Positions 31,978-43,542 of a stretch of DNA of 64,000 nucleotides are shown piece after piece; within the stretch, counting starts at the first letter, position 1; every line of letters begins with the position of its first letter. The notes beneath the pieces were generated by a model. It made no database searches. It saw nothing but the letters and a program-made list of their open reading frames with translations, and was not told where the DNA came from. Position numbers and translations under genes: made by a program. This DNA is from Porpolomopsis calyptriformis (Eukaryota; Basidiomycota; Agaricomycetes; Agaricales; Hygrophoraceae), in assembly GCA_951640195.1 (NCBI GenBank), contig OX621171.1, positions 1,302,001-1,366,000 of the forward strand. The letters run 5' to 3'.

Positions 31978-32836
31978 TGTTACAATACATTCTTATACAC
32001 TATTTATTATAAGCTTTCTAATGATGAATTTATATAAAGAATATCGGAAAATTACATAAACTTACTAAACTTATAGTATTATATACCTATAGTACAGTAG
32101 GCTAAAAAACTATTCCAATATTTAATAAGTTTGAACTAATACTATTATATCCTATAATATAAAATAGATATAATCATGCAAATATTACAGAGGATAGCCC
32201 TTTATGTTGGGTTTAAAACAAGCCTCTGAACATTATAATTAGTATAGTATTTCTAGAGATATTCTATTTTGAATCTAGTAATATTATTAAAATAGTTATT
32301 TTATTGAGAGCTTCTACTAGTATTTAGTACTTGGTATAACCTTCCTTAGCCTTCAATATAGCTTCCCACATATCTAGGTATACTCTTCTATTTTATCCCA
32401 CTCTACTTACACCCTTTCCTACAACTCTACAATTCTATTAGAGGATATGTTATAGTTAGCTAACCTTGTTTTCAAGTTCCTCTAGAGATACTCAATAGGA
32501 TTGAGATCAGAGGATTGGGTAGGCTATAAGAGGACTTCATATCTATAATCCTTCAACCACTTTTAAGCCTTCTTGTAGGTATATTTAGAGTTATTATCTT
32601 GTTAGAAGATGAGTCTTCTAGCCTTATTATAGAATTGGATAAGTTATTGAAGTTCCTTCTCTAGCATCTTAATATAGAGGTCTCCATCTATTCTTCTATT
32701 AAGTTTTTTCCATACCTATTTCCTACTATCTGATCCCAAGCAATTGATTTTAGTTTCACCTAACTACACTATCTTCTTCTAGTCCTCTATAATCTAATCT
32801 TAATACCTTGAAGCCAAGTCTATTCTCTCCTTCTTA
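31978..32836 (-). mobile_element. Tc1/mariner-like element, copy 2 (truncated)
   Basis: Starts TGTTACAATACATTC after TA and matches copy 1 through its left TIR and transposase C-terminal half. It breaks off at about 32836, within the transposase amino-terminal region, where the inverted-duplication arm begins. Right TIR absent. Confidence 0.75.
32290..32836 (-). pseudogene. Tc1-type transposase, collinear but truncated
   Basis: The minus strand reads 'GETKINCLGSDSRK' and 'KWVWKKLNRR' (with a stop at a Trp), 'RIDGDLYIKMLEKELQ', 'ARRLIF', 'QDNNSKYTYKKA' and the SPNLNPI block. This is the normal order of a Tc1 DDE transposase and shows which copy is rearranged. Many stops, mostly at former Trp and Gln codons; the first catalytic Asp now reads Gly ('LGETKIN'). 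Confidence 0.7.
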
Positions 32837-32877
32837 CCAGGGGGATGTGGAGGTGTAGGTGGCAGTTTTGGTGGAGG

Positions 32878-33397
32878 AGCTGGAGGAATGGCAGGGTTGG
32901 TGTCAAGGTATCAGGGAGCTGCTGGTGAGTCTCTGAAAAAAATTTCTTTTTGTTTTCTTTTCACTGACCTTTTTTTTTTGTAGGAATGGGAGGAAGAGAG
33001 AAGGTAGAGGGAGCACAAGGAGGGTAAACACAAGGCAGAGGCCTAGAAGAAGGCTAAGGGGGTTGAGTGGGGGAGTGTGGAATTATAGGTGGGGGTGGGC
33101 ATAGGTAGAGGCTAGGGAGGTCTCAAAAGGGGCTAAGGTCAAGTGGGGTGATAACCATGTCACTTGATATCAGGTGAGTTCTTGGTTCTTTTTTTTTTTT
33201 TGAGTTTTCTGCATGCTGATAATTTGTTCTGCAGGGGAGGATTGTTTACTGGTGTTATAAACTGGTTGTTCAAAACACATTTTACTTCAGGCGTTCTGTC
33301 CCAAAAGTTAAGGTATGGTTCCAAGTCCTTGTTATTGGGTAGCTAATGAGGAATCAGACTTAAGGTCTGATACATACAAGAGGTCCCCTTTATATAC
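32878..33397. repeat. Inverted duplication, left arm, outer part
   Basis: Reverse complement of 54710-54974 plus 63746-64000; positions pair with constant sums (88107 and 96878), so no net length change. It contains GT..AG intron-like blocks (GTGAGTCTCTG..TTTGTAG, about 32924-32983; GTGAGTTC..CTGCAG, about 33175-33231) around a Glu/Lys-rich, stop-containing exon on the plus strand, and from 33253 the end of a Gy-A LTR. The arm may extend left of 32878, since the pairing runs to the window end. Confidence 0.85.
33253..33397 (-). repeat. Gy-A LTR, first part (split by Helitron)
   Basis: Complement of 54710-54854. The LTR begins (in plus text) TGTTATAAACC at 33253, runs to the Helitron at 33398, and continues at 43054-43410. 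Confidence 0.85.
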
Positions 33398-33406
33398 GAG
33401 AAAAGC

Positions 33407-33439
33407 GCCGACTAACGTCGGCCTAAACCTTGCTTGCAA
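33407..33439 (+). other. Helitron 5' subterminal hairpin and CCTTGC motif
   Basis: GCCGAC-TAAC-GTCGGC (33407-33422) is a perfect 6-bp stem. It is followed by AAACCTTGCTTGCAA (33425-33439), which resembles AAACCTTGCAAGCAA at the 3' end (43035-43049). Confidence 0.6.
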
Positions 33440-33520
33440 ATATTTTCATTGAATAGGATTAGAGCAAGTTATATACAAAACATTATATGGTAATAATCTA
33501 CTCAAGAGATCACAAATTGC

Positions 33521-34773
33521 TTAATATTTCAATCTACTTTCACGCACGAAATTGGGTACCTCGAAACAGCGTTTTTTGGAAGGAGATTTCGAAGGGGTGG
33601 CGGATAATGAGACTTTGGGAGGCTTCAGAACATTGATAGATTTGACGTCGGCATGGAATAAAAGTCCTTTCGCAAAAGTGTCAGTCGTCAAGATTACTCG
33701 GACTAACACAGTAGCCCCAGCAAGTCGTTTTTCATACTCGGAAGGGACGATAGGTTTTCCATTAACCAACGTCGCTGGTAGAGGGCTGACATCGTAGATT
33801 CCTGCTTCTTTGATTCTTTCTAGGGCATCTGTCACTTTATCGAATTTACAAGGCCAATTTTCTATCGAAAATTCAGGCTCGAGGTCAGAATCTTCGCTTT
33901 CATGCATCAGTGTCAGAAGCGTGAAATATTGCAACGACGTACTAGTGTGACTCTTTAAAGTTGCGTCGTCATCACTATCTCCATTATCTGGAGTTTCGGA
34001 CTGTTCCTTTAGCTAAGAATAATAGAAAGAAGTCAGTAATTTATGTAGATCAAATTTGAGATGGATATGCGTACCTCAAAGATGGCATGTCGGATTTTTA
34101 TCTCGTCATTTTGTATGAGGCTGAGTGCCGTTTTTGAATTGTGTCTTTTTGCCGAATCCATCAAACTATTCAAATTCTCGACGCACGCTTTCCAATCGGC
34201 AGCGAATATCGTATCGGTTGGGCAGCGGATGTTTGCCCTGGCTTTTGCGGATTCAAAAGGTGACAGCTTCTCCCAGTCACCATGTGGACCTCGTTCGCCA
34301 TTCCACCCACCACAAGCATATAACCAAAAGTTATTTGGATTGATCTCACCCACCCACTCAAGCACAGCAGGGACGCGAATATTATCGTTATCTTCTTCAC
34401 GCTTCAAGACAAGTTTTAATTGCCGACCGAATTCCACCCACTCAATGTATTTTGATAAGTTTGGGTTTCCAACGAACAGATCACTTTGAAGTAAGAATGA
34501 TCTGATTCGTTCTAGGTCGAAATTGCCTTGATTCAATGAAGTTAATTGGTTTTGTGAGGCTTCAGTAGATGAATTGGAGGATAGTGCAGATGACGCTTGG
34601 GAAGATTGGGAAGATTGTGGCGATAAGTTGGATGTGGTTATGGGAGACGAGGGACTCGTTTCAGATTGGGTTATCAAAGATTTTAAGGTTGTTTCAGTTG
34701 AAAGACCTGAATTTCGATATGATGATGTAGAAGCCTTCGACGAAGGTGAGGCGGGAGGATGAGTTTTTGTCAT
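33521..34773 (-). CDS. Helitron-borne accessory gene, 396 aa, intact
   Basis: Exon 1 (34773-34075, 233 codons) starts ATG with a Ser/Thr-rich, probably disordered region, followed by a folded-looking part ('KYIEWVEFGRQLKLVLKREE', 'NNFWLYACGGWNGERGPHGD'). A 62-bp intron (34074-34013, GTACGC..TTAG) joins in frame to exon 2 (34012-33521, 163 codons), with an acidic stretch and a basic end (KSPSKKRCFEVPNF). There are no stops or shifts, unlike the neighbouring Rep-helicase. It is transcribed away from Rep across a 390-bp gap. I recognise no family; it may be a captured host gene or a Helitron-specific regulator. Confidence 0.75.
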
Positions 34774-35163
34774 GGAAGTTTTGAATACTTATCTGGGCAT
34801 TCCATTCACGAATGTGAGGTTTTTATACTGATACATTCGTCATGATGTCTTGAGAACATCCTGGAAACATTTATAAGGAACGTTGAAGGATTTATAAGGA
34901 TTATTGAAGGATTTGTAACAATTGTTATAAATGCTATGCAGCGCAAACGAGTCAATGAAAAGCTATTTATTTTGAAGCTGGTGTGATAAATACCGTATGT
35001 TCCAGAGTATGTTCGAATAGCCAGTATATCACAAAGCAGAAGTTCCGGGGCTGAGTAATCTGATTGGTAACAGATATTTCGAAAGTAAGAGAATATTCTG
35101 GTATAGACGACTTATCTTCTTTTCACCAAATGAGTTTGATGTTGTGCCAAAACTACCTCTTCC
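34774..35163. promoter_or_regulatory. Divergent promoter interval of the Helitron
   Basis: 390 bp between the accessory gene ATG (34773) and the Rep ATG (35164). It is AT-rich. A TTTATA element lies near 34820 on the plus text, and repeated 'ggatttataaggat'-like words occur at about 34870-34915. No coding is seen. Confidence 0.45.
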
Positions 35164-38100
35164 ATGTTGACAGAAAATCTATTGACACTCACACTGAAAG
35201 AAATATGAAGTGAAGCACGACGCTTCATTAAAGTTTCCGATCTCATTGCGAATCGCAAAGATGACCTATTAGATTTCATTGAGAAGTCTGGTAATGAATC
35301 ACTACTATTGTCGTTACAGAAACTGGCTTCTGAAAAAAAAAAGGCTCAACAAGATAAGTTGAGCGATTCCACGAGAAAGAGAAAACGAGAGCTTGTCGAG
35401 AGGCAAAGCGAATGAAGGGTTTTGCGGAAAGTTAATGAAACAAATGACAGTGTGGTGGAACTGGATACGGATCAGTATCTGGAATTGCCGAGTTACGAGG
35501 AAGTTGCACAATGTTATCGTGGGTTTTTCGAAGCCTCTGGAACAGAGGCTATCGCGGCTGTCATTTGTGGTGTGTGCGCGAGAGAGGTGAATAAAAGGGA
35601 CGATAAAGTTGTTCTTTGTCTGTTAAAAGACATACCAAATTCACATCGTCTGGTTCCAATACATAGCCATCCTGCACACGAACTCTTCGGCGATATCTTG
35701 CTAGAACCTCAAGGTGTAGACGGCGATTTCGTTAACATTTGTGGCGAATGTATAAAAGACCTTCGAAAGGATGCAATTTCGCCTCCGCGATTGTCTCTTG
35801 CAAATAATCTTTGGGTTGGCAAAGTTCCATGGGAGCTTGAACAGCTTACGGTGCCTGAGCAATTATTGATTGCTCATTTATATCCGCGAGTATATGTGTT
35901 CAAGCTTTATCCCAAAACTTTCGATCGTCGGGTAGATGGATCCAGTCTCCAGCGAGGTCTACATGGAAATGTTAGTACTTATAAACTCGACATGGAAGGA
36001 ATCGCTTCGATGATCCAAGGGAATTTGATGCCTCGACCACCCTCCATACTCACCTCCGTTATTTCTGTTACGTTTATTGGTGTAGGTTCTTTACCCCCTC
36101 ATAGTTTGCGCAGCATTTTTCGCATTTGCCGAAATGCTGTATGGCAAGCATTGTTGTGGTTGAAAGCGAATAATTCGAAGTACTACGGCAACATTCAGAT
36201 CGATATGAAACAGCTAAACAAATTACTGGATGATGACGTACCATCCGAGATCCTTGCAATCACATGCCAATTGACTGAAATGACTGTATTAGATCAAGAA
36301 AGTGCTGGGTACGTACCAATTGATGATGAGATACATAGTAACAATTTTCTTCATTGACGTTGGATCTGCTGATGAACAAAACCTAATCAGACAGTGGAAA
36401 TGAGGTTTCGCAAGATGCACTTGACTTTGAAGAAACAAATGATGAAGAGAAACGTATGTTAAATTGTTGAATTTTTCGACGATGATTGTTAATTTGATCA
36501 TGACACCAGTCGAACCCAATGTCATTCCCTTACAGATATCTGGTGTCGTAGACACGGATTTAACGCAACTGACGGCCAATGAAATGATGGCATGGGGTAT
36601 GGCCAATTTATCGATAGAACACCATGAAAGTCAATATCTTGTTCGACATGGTCGATATCCTGTTAATGATTTCCGCCATCCTCGGTATCAGCTTAATGAC
36701 ATCGTTGAAACTGAAACGCAACATAACCTTTTCGAAAAAGCCTTCCCTAGTCTGTATCCATATGGCATGGGAGGGATCGAAGGAAATCAACATGTCAAAA
36801 TTGATTTCCGAGTTCATATTCGGTGGAGTCTTCAATATTGGGATCATCGATTTCAGAAACATGAAACGTTTGCGTTCTTAGCCTTTGGGATTTTGCAAAG
36901 ATGACAAGCATTGGGTTCAGCTCGGATTCAGATGCGTCGGAGAAATTTCGAAAGGGATGCTCGTGTCATGGCATCGATAACAGTTGACAAGTTGATGAAA
37001 GCGTGGCAAGAAGAGGCGAAAGGTCTACAGATATCGGATCCTGCTGTTCGATTGTTGAAGAAACATGCATTATCTGGAGTTGGATGTGTTATGGGCTGAG
37101 ATCAGTCTCGTTATCAGCTTCGTAGTCAAATATGGTCGACAACAATAATCAAAGGCCCACCTTCACTCTGGATAACAATCAATCCAAGTGATATTCATGA
37201 TCCGATTGCTCAAGTTTTCGCTGGAGAAAACATCGACCTCGATTCGTTCATCTCTACAACCGGTCCCGACAAAGATCAACGGGCCAAGAACATTGCAGCT
37301 GATCCATATGCAGCTGCAAAGTTCTTCCATTTCATGATACGTACTATTCTCGAAACCCTTTTCCAAGTCAAGATCAAAGGGAATAAAGTAAGCAGTGGGA
37401 AAGGTATCTTAGGAAAGGTTTCAGCGTATTTTGGAATGGTGGAATCACAAGGACGTGGGACGCTGCACTTACATATCCTAGTGTGGCTTTCGTATACACC
37501 AAGTCCAGATGAACTGATAAATCTTTTGAAAACTGAGCAATTTCGGGCGCGGATTCTGGCATACATTCACCATAATCTGCGTGCATATTTGCCAGGCCTA
37601 GATTCAGCAGAAATGATAAAAGAGATTCCCAGAGATAATGAAATCGCATATAGTCGACCCCCTAACCCTGATTCTTCAAATTATCAAGACGAACTTGATG
37701 AATTCGAACTTCGGCTTGCTCGTACAGAACAGGTACATACCTGTAAGTTGCGTCGTTGTCTATTTCCAGACAAAGATGGTGTTTTCAAGTGTAAAAGAAG
37801 AGCACCATTCAAGTGCGCGCCTGAGGATTTCGTAACTGAAACAGGGGAGTGGGGTCCAAAACGTTTATATCCCTATATCAATGGATGGATACCAGGTATA
37901 CTTGTAAACGCAAGATGCAATGATGACGGTAAACTTCTCACCAATGGTGCCGATACCAAAAACATTACATTCTATGTAACATCATACGCCGCTAAAAAGC
38001 AGGGCAAAATTTATAACCTCTCGGCGATCCTTGCGCAAGCATATGCATACCACCTAGACCATATCAACTCGAATGTAATTGGAGACCTTCGTGAAGAGCA

Positions 38101-39300
38101 AAGGCTCCTCATTTTTCGACTCATAAATGCAATTAATCGAGAGCAAGAACTAGCAGCACCAATGGTCATATCGTACCTTATGGGATGGGGAGATGTTTAT
38201 CGTTCGCACCATTATACATCCATCTTTTGGTCATCGTTCATTGGAAAACTCTTGGAAGTTTTCCCTTCATTGAAGCAGGTATCTTGGTATGTTACATTCT
38301 CTTAATCGCAGGAAATCCTTTGCTGAAACAAACATTCTATAGTGGAAAACCATTCGACGTCGGTGATAAGGATACAAATATGCAAAGAAATATCACGTAC
38401 GTTTCATTACTTTGTCATATCAAAGCTTTGATTATTGATGATATATATCAGTTTTGAATTGTCTTCATCAATTGATGAAAGGCGTCTGAATCAAGCAGAG
38501 TCATTTGACATCGAAGTATATAAAACCATGTTCATTTCTGAATGATGACTAACAGTTGATATGGTAGAATGGTAACTACATTATGAATTTGGATGTCAAC
38601 CCAGATGGGAGATTGATAGCGAAATCTCAAGTAACCGACTACATATTTCGAGGCAATGAACTATTAGAATATAACGTTCTGGATTTCTTTATCGATACTT
38701 ATGAAGAGGCCATACCTGAATACGAGCGTCATCCACAAATAACAGAAGTCTCTAATGATGATGTATCTTCTGAACGATTGACGTTACGTGGTCAACCTAG
38801 AAACGATCATATACTCTATCACCCAGACCATCCTAGGCATCGTCTTGTTCGAAGGATTATCAGGTCGCTTGGACATAACAATCTGCCAAATATCATAGGG
38901 CAGTATTTTCCACGGTGAGATGAACAGGAGTCTTACGCATTGTATTGTGCGAGTATGCTTTTACTTCTGAAACCCTGGCGTAATCTCGAAATCGATATTA
39001 AATTGCCCTGGCAATCATGGGAGTCAGCTTTCAATGAATTTATGGCTGTCGCCCCTTGAAAATATCATAACATACTATCCGGCATCTAATACTTCTATGA
39101 TTGTCAATCCACCACTAAAGAGGACGTCGGAGGAGATAATCTAATAGAAGTTAATGACTGCGGGAAAACACTCGATACAGATGATGAAGATTTCGAGCTC
39201 CCCGAGAATTTTGTGGAAGATAAAGAATTTCTTTCAGAAGAAGGGCTCGCGGACCTCGTAGCAAAGAATTTTCCGCCGAGAGAAACTCTACATGGGAAAT
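35164..39300 (+). pseudogene. Helitron Rep (HUH nuclease) part of Rep-helicase
   Basis: From ATG 35164 the frame shows a basic region ('STRKRKREL'), the conserved Helitron-like N-terminal region ('ICGVCAREV', 'EQLLIAHLYPRVYVFKLYPK'), 'PSLYPYGMGGIE' (about 36750), the first Rep motif ('SLWITINPSD', about 37170-37200), the HUH motif LHLHIL with His codons at 37466-37468 and 37472-37474, and the two-Tyr motif YVTSY (Tyr at 37973-37975 and 37985-37987). These nick and rejoin single-stranded DNA in rolling-circle transposition. Stops near 35201, 35410, 36355, 36902, 37098, 38917, 39056 and 39321, mostly TGA from CGA, inactivate it. One or two small introns (about 36454-36530 and 38279-38311) are likely. 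Confidence 0.85.
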
Positions 39301-40350
39301 TCGCAGTGGAGATTGCAAAATGAGCACATGTATTTCCTGAAGATCTATCTCATTGGGACGTCGACCCCATAAAAGTTACAAATGCAACGGGAGATGATTT
39401 GCGACGATTACTTGCCTGGAAATCGCAAATGCAAAGAGAGGTTTCAGAACAAAACAAATCGATTTATGCGCTCAAAGTTGACGACGAAGCTAGCGTGATG
39501 AGAATGATGCCCACTAATCTTGACGCGGCAGTATGCCATGTCCCAATGAATGACGAACCAGTCGAAGATCCTAATTCAGAGGTTGCCTTACCTCCCATCG
39601 ACGTTTCACAACTTAACCCTGATCAATTGAGAGCTTACCACATTATACGTTGGCATCTTGAGGAAACTCTCGCTGGAAAAGCACCACCTCCCCTTCGCAT
39701 GATAATGTACGGTGAAGGAGGCACTGGAAAATCGAGAGTTATCCAAACTGTTACCAAAACGTTTCGTCAAAAAGGAGTATCTTACATGCTCATAAAAGCT
39801 GCCTATATGGGTATTGCAGCATCATTAGTGAACAGAAAAACAACACATTCTATAGGACAATTCTCACTCCGTTCTATGACAACGATCAGTGAAGAAACGA
39901 AAGCCAAATTACAAGTTTTTTGGCGTAATAAATCGTACCTGATAATCAATGAATATTCCATGTTATTGAAAACGTTTCTGGCTCATCTATCCCAGAATAT
40001 CGCAATCGGCACAACGCAATCTGATCATCAAAATGATAATTCATTTGGCGGAATCAACATAGTCTTATGCGGAGACTTACATCAATTCCCTCCCGTTGCT
40101 TTATCTATTCGAGAAGCACTATTCCAACCTATAGATCCCTTTGACTCCGTGAATTCGCAATTGGGTCATGCCATTTATAGAGAATTCCGTACTGTGGTCA
40201 TTCTAAAGGAACAACATCGCGTAACTGATCCTATCTGGAAGGATTTTTTACATCATCTCAGATACGGGAACATACAAGAAAATCACTTACGTATGTTAAA
40301 GAAACAAGTCATAGGGAATCCTGAATCAACTCCAATTGATTTTAACTCGC
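39301..40350 (+). pseudogene. Helitron Pif1-type helicase, N-terminal part
   Basis: Open reading with 'NPDQLRAYHIIRWHLEET', Walker A GEGGTGKSR (about 39712-39738), a Walker B block that reads LIINEYSM with Asn (39948-39950) where Asp is expected, and 'LCGDLHQFPPV' (about 40070-40100), then 'ILKEQHRV'. It would unwind the displaced strand. GL-3 interrupts after 'PIDFNSL'. The Asp-to-Asn change alone should abolish ATP hydrolysis. Confidence 0.88.
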
Positions 40351-40508
40351 TGTCATGAAATTGGCATTCACTCTCTTAAAAATTCCTCTCTTTTCTTCGT
40401 TCTTTTCTTTTCTTTGCCTGTTCTCTTTGGAAAGGGGGCTGTCTTTATTGGCAGCGGAAACTATTTATACAAAGGAAGGGGGAGTCCATGTCCGACTAAC
40501 TATCTAAA

Positions 40509-41345
40509 CTAGTCCGTCTTGGCAATCTCTTGCACCATACTGTCCCTCAAGAACTCTACGAAACTTGAGACTACTTGACCATCTAATGCGGCCAACTTAT
40601 TACCCCAGTAAATTGCCCCATTGGTGTCACCACCGGAGGCCTGCAACTCGGCAGCCTTCCCTTCGACGAAACCCATCGCTATCTTTCTCGCTTCCTCACC
40701 CAACCAATCGTTGGTGGGACTCCACAACAAACTGGGAGGAACTTCTTCCTCCTTGATCTTGACGTTGACGTTAGTCAACGACAATGACAAATCTTCGACT
40801 AAAAAAGGCAAGGAAATCAGCAACTACGAAGAGAGCGAGAGTGTTGAGAGCATTACCACTAGACAAAACACTCAATGGACCAGGGGTCCAAGGACGGAAA
40901 GGGGGACTGGCAGCCCAGTCAACTGCCTCCTTCTTGATGGAAGGAAGAGAGTCAGCCCACTTGTCGGACCCCCAATTGACCTGCTCCTCCAAAGGGAGCT
41001 GGGAAGTAGGGGGAGGGGCGTCGTCATCCCAAGCTAAAAAAGAAGGAAAGCCTATTATCAACAAACATAGACTAATAAAGACAAAACAAGACACATACCA
41101 AGCGGATCCTCCATCAAGTCACAAACATGCTGGATTGGCTAGCGAACATACGGACACTTTCTGACCTTATGCTTGCCACCGCAAGCAAAACAAGAGAAAG
41201 AGGACCAGCAGAGGTCGGCGTCGGAGGGGGTACGCTGAAGGTAGTAGTGGAAAGAATCACAATCGAGAAAGACAGGAGCGGTGTGGTGCACCACTCCAGA
41301 CTGCTTGAAGAATCGGACGTAGTGGCCTTGGTGGGAAGGAGTCAT
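40509..41345 (-). pseudogene. GL-3 antisense spliced gene (one nonsense codon)
   Basis: Exon 1 41345-41099, intron 41098-41034, exon 2 41033-40857, intron 40856-40799, exon 3 40798-40509; exon lengths 247, 177 and 290 are the same as in GL-4. A TAG replaces Trp shortly after the zinc-knuckle-like motif (about 41139-41141, TGG-to-TAG); otherwise it is open to the natural stop. Confidence 0.8.
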
Positions 41346-41851
41346 GATGATTGACAAGGATTGAACTGAAGCGTAGGGATACAACCCCACACCTTTTATA
41401 TGCTCAGACACAAAGGGAAGACCAAAAGGAGGTTCCTCAGTCAAAGAAGAGAAACCTGATACGCCGGGCAAGAGATAGAAACAACGGCGATCTCATGACC
41501 AGAAGAACAATAGAAATCAGTCATGAGATAACACAGCCTCATTCTGCGGAAGGCTATGCCCAATAGAATTGAGTCATCAGAAGCACACAGCCTTTTGCAG
41601 AATGACTAGGAACAATGGCAAACCTTAATTGAAGGCTGTGAACAATAGAAAATGGGGTGACTGCGGAGGCTGACTCATAATGACTCCTATTTTAGAAATA
41701 CTATATAAACCCTGAGGGCGAAGCGGATCATCACTTCATCCTCCTGTGAGATTACTTGTAGTAGCACGAACGCAATCAGAATCATCAGACTTCTTTTCCA
41801 TCAGAACAAGAAAAGAGAAACATAAACCCATAACTACCGAGCCAATCGTTC

Positions 41852-42062
41852 ATGCCCATATTCCCTAAACTCTCAGCAGAGGCACACAACAGATTCAACT
41901 CGCAGAACAACTTCTTTGTAGAAGTAAAACTCAAATCAGAAGGAATCATCACCCTTTACGAGGACGTCCCCGTCAGAACTTTCTTCTACATCCTACTAGA
42001 CTTATTAAGCTCCAAGGCCTGCCTTGTGATTGATGAAAAGACTTGCAACTACAGTTGTGACA
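41852..42062 (+). CDS. GL-3 terminal ORF (partial, runs off the element end)
   Basis: ATG 41852, 70 codons to the terminus ('MPIFPKLSAEAHNRFN' ... 'TCNYSCD'). It has its own TATA box about 150 nt upstream. It is closely similar to the other three copies and has no internal stop. Confidence 0.6.
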
Positions 42063-42067
42063 CTCGC

Positions 42068-42900
42068 CTCCTTGGAACGACGCAGCGTTAGTGACCCCAC
42101 AACATGCAGTTAAGGCGGAATGGAATGCCATCACTCTCAGAAAATGGTGTCTAATTTCCAAACAAAGTTTATACATCTGCCAAGCGGAAGACACCTTCAA
42201 AGGTCGTCCTTTGTCACTAGCTGAAAAATATGCAGTTGCCTTTCGAGCAAAACAGGAGGGAGGAAGAAAAAGAAGGGATTTACTGTCAAAACTTGAAATC
42301 GCGATAGGCATGAAAGTCATGGTAACAAGCAATATAGAAACCGATCTTGATATCACGAACAGTGTGCGTGGAGAAATTGTCGATATTATTTTGCATCCAG
42401 ATGAACCTCCGATCAAAGATGGATCTGTCGTTGAATTATCTCACTTACCTTCATACATCCTTGTGAAGTTGACGCGCACTCAAGCAACAAAATTAGAGGG
42501 ACTTGATGAGGCCGTCATCCCTGTCGAACCAGCCTCAAACAAGTTTCAAATTAAAGTCAAAGGACCCAAGAACAAAATAATCACACGTACAGTTTGTCGA
42601 AAACAATTCCCCATGACTGCAGCGTACGCCTTCACAGATTATTGATCCCAGGGACAGACGATTCCATATGTCATTATAGACATCGCGAAACCGCCAACTG
42701 GGACTCTCACTTTATTCAACTTGTACGTTGCATTATCGCATAGCGCTGGTCGGTCCACAATTCGTCTCCTCTGTGATTTTGACAAAAACAGCTTCAAAAA
42801 ATCTCATTCACCTACCCTCTATTCGGAAGATGATAGATTGGAAGAATTGAATAGACTCACAAAAATTTGGTGGGAGAAAATGTCACAGGAGAGCCCATAG
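42068..42900 (+). pseudogene. Helitron Pif1-type helicase, C-terminal part
   Basis: After GL-3 the helicase resumes ('DAALVTPQHAVKAEWN', 'GMKVMVTSNIETDLDITNSV'), then 'TDY' followed by TGA (42642-42644, from CGA of the motif Y-R-x-Q-G-Q-T) and continues 'SQGQTIPYVIIDI' and 'NLYVALSHSAGRSTIRLL' (motif VI) to TAG at 42898-42900. These are the last two helicase motifs. The interval 42901-43037 is 3' non-coding. Confidence 0.87.
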
Positions 42901-43037
42901 GATATAGCACAGATAGCACAGATAGCAACGTTAGATATCAAATATAATTCTCACATCTTAAAATATAACTCCTCACATGACTTCAGGAACCATCAATAAA
43001 CGGGTCAGGAACTGCTTTCATTTCGCCACTGGAGAAA

Positions 43038-43055
43038 CCTTGCAAGCAAGGTAAC
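43038..43055 (+). other. Helitron 3' terminal hairpin and border
   Basis: CCTTGCAAGCAAGG (43038-43051) is a perfect 6-bp stem with a 2-base loop, followed by TA and then the ambiguous AC (43054-43055). The arm sequence continues with TAACTACTTATTGG. Confidence 0.7.
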
Positions 43056-43410
43056 TAACTACTTATTGGTATGAGTCAGTGCAACATAATATGAGTTAGA
43101 GATAAGAGTGAGTCATCATGATTGATGACAAATCATAAGGTGATGAAACATAGATGGAAATGAAATGAGTCCATATATGGATAAGGTAATGGGGAATCCC
43201 AAGAAAAGGTAATGGGGAATCCCAAGATGAGATAAGGAAGGTAATGGGGAATCCCAAGATAAGATAAAGGTTTACATGGAGATAAGAGAAGAGAAGATGA
43301 AAAATTATGACTGTGACATATCTGAGACATGATAACAATAGAGTGCATTATAAGTAAGAGACATGTGAAAAGTCCAGAGTGTTCGGAGTTGTTGGAACTG
43401 GGATGTAACA
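43054..43410 (-). repeat. Gy-A LTR, second part
   Basis: Completes the LTR begun at 33253. The plus-text end is GGGATGTAACA (to 43410), the complement of the LTR start at 54355. Confidence 0.85.
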
Positions 43411-43542
43411 GTATCTCCCTCGAGACCACATACTGGACTTGACCATATTTGGTAATGACTAAGAAACTGGAGTTTAGGAATGTAGCAGAATCTCAGAGAA
43501 TCATTGGAGTTTGAAATCAGAATATATATAATGGGGTCCAGC

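Larger units (their letters stand above)
40351..42062 (+). mobile_element. GL-3: gene-carrying LTR-like unit, copy 3
   Basis: 1712 bp, inserted in reverse orientation to the other copies: TGTCATGAAATTGG..GTTGTGACA. Exact TSD ctcgc at 40346-40350 and 42063-42067 inside the helicase gene. A TATA box CTATATAAAC (about 41701) drives the terminal ORF (ATG 41852) on the plus strand. The antisense three-exon gene lies at 41345-40509. If this is an LTR, its U3 would be about 1.38 kb and the start site near 41735. Confidence 0.95.
33398..43055 (+). mobile_element. Helitron with atypical ends, carrying GL-3
   Basis: The right arm supplies the uninterrupted site (54700-54720), so the borders are exact to within a 2-bp 'AC' that occurs on both sides (33396-33397 and 43054-43055). 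Without GL-3 it is about 7.9 kb. It encodes a Rep-helicase pseudogene (35164-42900) and a divergent intact gene (33521-34773). The ends do not show the 5'-TC and CTRR-3' of canonical Helitrons and the target is not A|T. A hairpin CCTTGCAAGCAAGG (43038-43051) sits right at the 3' border, and GCCGACTAACGTCGGC (33407-33422) near the 5' border. This recalls Helitron2/Helentron types. Confidence 0.88.

Noticed and set aside
33396..43055. Canonical Helitron ends (TC..CTRR, A|T target)
   Set aside because: Comparison with the uninterrupted right arm fixes the borders and neither motif is present there.
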